Assembly: GCA_003252145.1 (NCBI GenBank)
Contig: QKDJ01000246.1
Span: forward strand, 1-10,010
Length of the DNA: 10,010 bases
Source: Azovibrio restrictus
GTDB taxonomy: Bacteria; Pseudomonadota; Gammaproteobacteria; Burkholderiales; Rhodocyclaceae
Direction: 5' to 3'
Shown here: in pieces, positions 9,301-10,010 of the stretch
Numbering within the stretch: position 1 is the stretch's first letter
How the letters are laid out: each line of letters opens with the position of its first letter
Notes under the pieces: model-generated
Told to the model about the DNA's origin: nothing
The model's database searches: none
Seen by the model: only the letters and a program-made list of their open reading frames with translations
Translations under genes and position numbers: made by a program

Positions 9301-9651
9301 TCAGGCGGAGCGCTCGATGATGACGCCCACCCGCTTGACCCCCTTCATCATGCCCAGCTTGGCCACGGAAATACGCACCCACTGGGCGGCATAGTCTTCC
9401 AGGATCAAGGTGGCCACGAATTCCGCCAGTTTTTCCAGCAGATTGAAGTGGCGGGCCGCCAGCTCTCCCCGCAGACGCTCGGTCACCACCGCATAGTCAA
9501 TGGTGTCGCGGATATCGTCGCTGGCGCCTGCCGAGGCGGTAGACGCCCCCATCTGGATATCCAGTATCACAGTCTGAGGCATGGCCTTTTCCCGGGGGTA
9601 AATCCCGATCCAGGTTTCAGCGCGCAGCTCTTCGATAAAGATGATGTCCAT
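9301..9651 (-). CDS. folB: dihydroneopterin aldolase
   Basis: Cleaves 7,8-dihydroneopterin to 6-hydroxymethyl-dihydropterin and glycolaldehyde in folate synthesis. The 116-residue product starts MDIIFIEELRAETWIGIYPRE, very close to E. coli FolB (MDIVFIEQL). Family residues are present: E21, Y53 (IDYAVVTE), E73 (NLLEKLAEFVA) and the catalytic lysine K98 (ISVAKLG), ending VGVIIERSA. One small departure is KLG where KPG is common after the lysine. It is divergent from plsY across a 78-base gap and convergent with ybaK with no gap. A folB-plsY neighbourhood is common in proteobacteria. Confidence 0.94.
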   Translation of the reverse strand: MDIIFIEELRAETWIGIYPREKAMPQTVILDIQMGASTASAGASDDIRDTIDYAVVTERLRGELAARHFNLLEKLAEFVATLILEDYAAQWVRISVAKLGMMKGVKRVGVIIERSA

Positions 9652-9729
9652 TCGTGGGGGAGTGTAGAATCTGGCGCCGCATTGTAACCCAGCTCAACCC
9701 CTCCGTTTCCACCTGCCCCCTATCTGCCC

Positions 9730-10010
9730 ATGAGCCCTGCGCTGACTACCCTGATCGCCTGTATCGCCGCCTACCTGCTGGGCTCCATTTCCTTTGCCGT
9801 GCTGAGCGCCAAGCTCTTCAAGATGGCAGACCCGCGCAGCTACGGTTCCGGCAACCCGGGGGCCACCAATGTGCTGCGCAGCGGCAACAAGAAAGCCGCC
9901 CTGTTCACCCTGCTGGGAGATGCCCTGAAGGGCACGGCGGCCGTACTGGTGGCCAAGGCCCTGGAACTGCCGGGTGACACGATCGGCCTGGTGGCCCTGG
10001 CCGTATTCCT
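9730..10010 (+). CDS. plsY: glycerol-3-phosphate acyltransferase PlsY, N-terminal part (3' end beyond window)
   Basis: Inner-membrane enzyme that moves the acyl group from acyl-phosphate to glycerol-3-phosphate, making lysophosphatidic acid, the first step of phospholipid synthesis. The 93 visible codons show a first membrane helix ([21 protein letters not shown]), the signature [12 protein letters not shown] at 39-50, the start of the second conserved block LLGDALKG at 61-68, and the beginning of further membrane segments. The ATG at 9730 gives the family start, with the first helix beginning directly; no strong Shine-Dalgarno is visible. It is divergent from folB. A weak -10-like TAGAAT at 9665-9670 lies in the gap but has no convincing -35 partner. 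Confidence 0.95.
   Translation, partial: MSPALTTLIACIAAYLLGSISFAVLSAKLFKMADPRSYGSGNPGATNVLRSGNKKAALFTLLGDALKGTAAVLVAKALELPGDTIGLVALAVF

Noticed and set aside
9652..9729. A dif recombination site near xerD
   Set aside because: No 28-base dif-like sequence with two inverted 11-base arms was visible in the intergenic gaps; dif is normally far from xerD.

Overview
The window looks like ordinary chromosomal DNA from a betaproteobacterium, most plausibly a member of the Rhodocyclales/Azoarcus-Dechloromonas group. This rests on GC-rich third codon positions, the protein sequence style, and the gene order leuS-lptE-holA-proA, which I recall from that group; the genus cannot be fixed from sequence alone. 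I see no prophage, insertion sequence, CRISPR array, tRNA or rRNA.

Layout. The left edge holds the first 269 codons of uvrD on the minus strand. A 243-base divergent intergenic region with two inverted repeats follows, then a small tryptophan-rich protein of unknown function (1051-1407). That gene is closed by a perfect 18-base palindrome and a strong intrinsic terminator. A promoter-like TATAAT then leads into leuS, lptE and holA on the plus strand: leucyl-tRNA synthetase, the LPS-assembly lipoprotein and the DNA polymerase III delta subunit. A cysteine-rich 85-residue orphan on the minus strand overlaps the 3' end of holA.

A second plus-strand run follows: proA (proline synthesis), ogt (alkylguanine repair), xerD (chromosome dimer resolution) and ybaK (Cys-tRNA(Pro) deacylase). 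The first three overlap each other by about 20 bases, which suggests translational coupling. The minus-strand folB (folate synthesis) ends exactly where ybaK ends, and plsY (phospholipid synthesis) is divergent from folB and runs off the right edge.

The most striking observation is in proA. The reading frame is intact, but the stretch that in other ProA proteins carries the near-invariant YEARPNVT motif is absent. It looks like a clean in-frame loss of 12 codons at 6543/6544. The catalytic cysteine and the rest of the protein are present. The result is either a non-functional or altered ProA, or a sequence/assembly error. The remaining findings are modest: unassigned palindromes and two uncharacterised small proteins. 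I do not see a new multi-gene system here.
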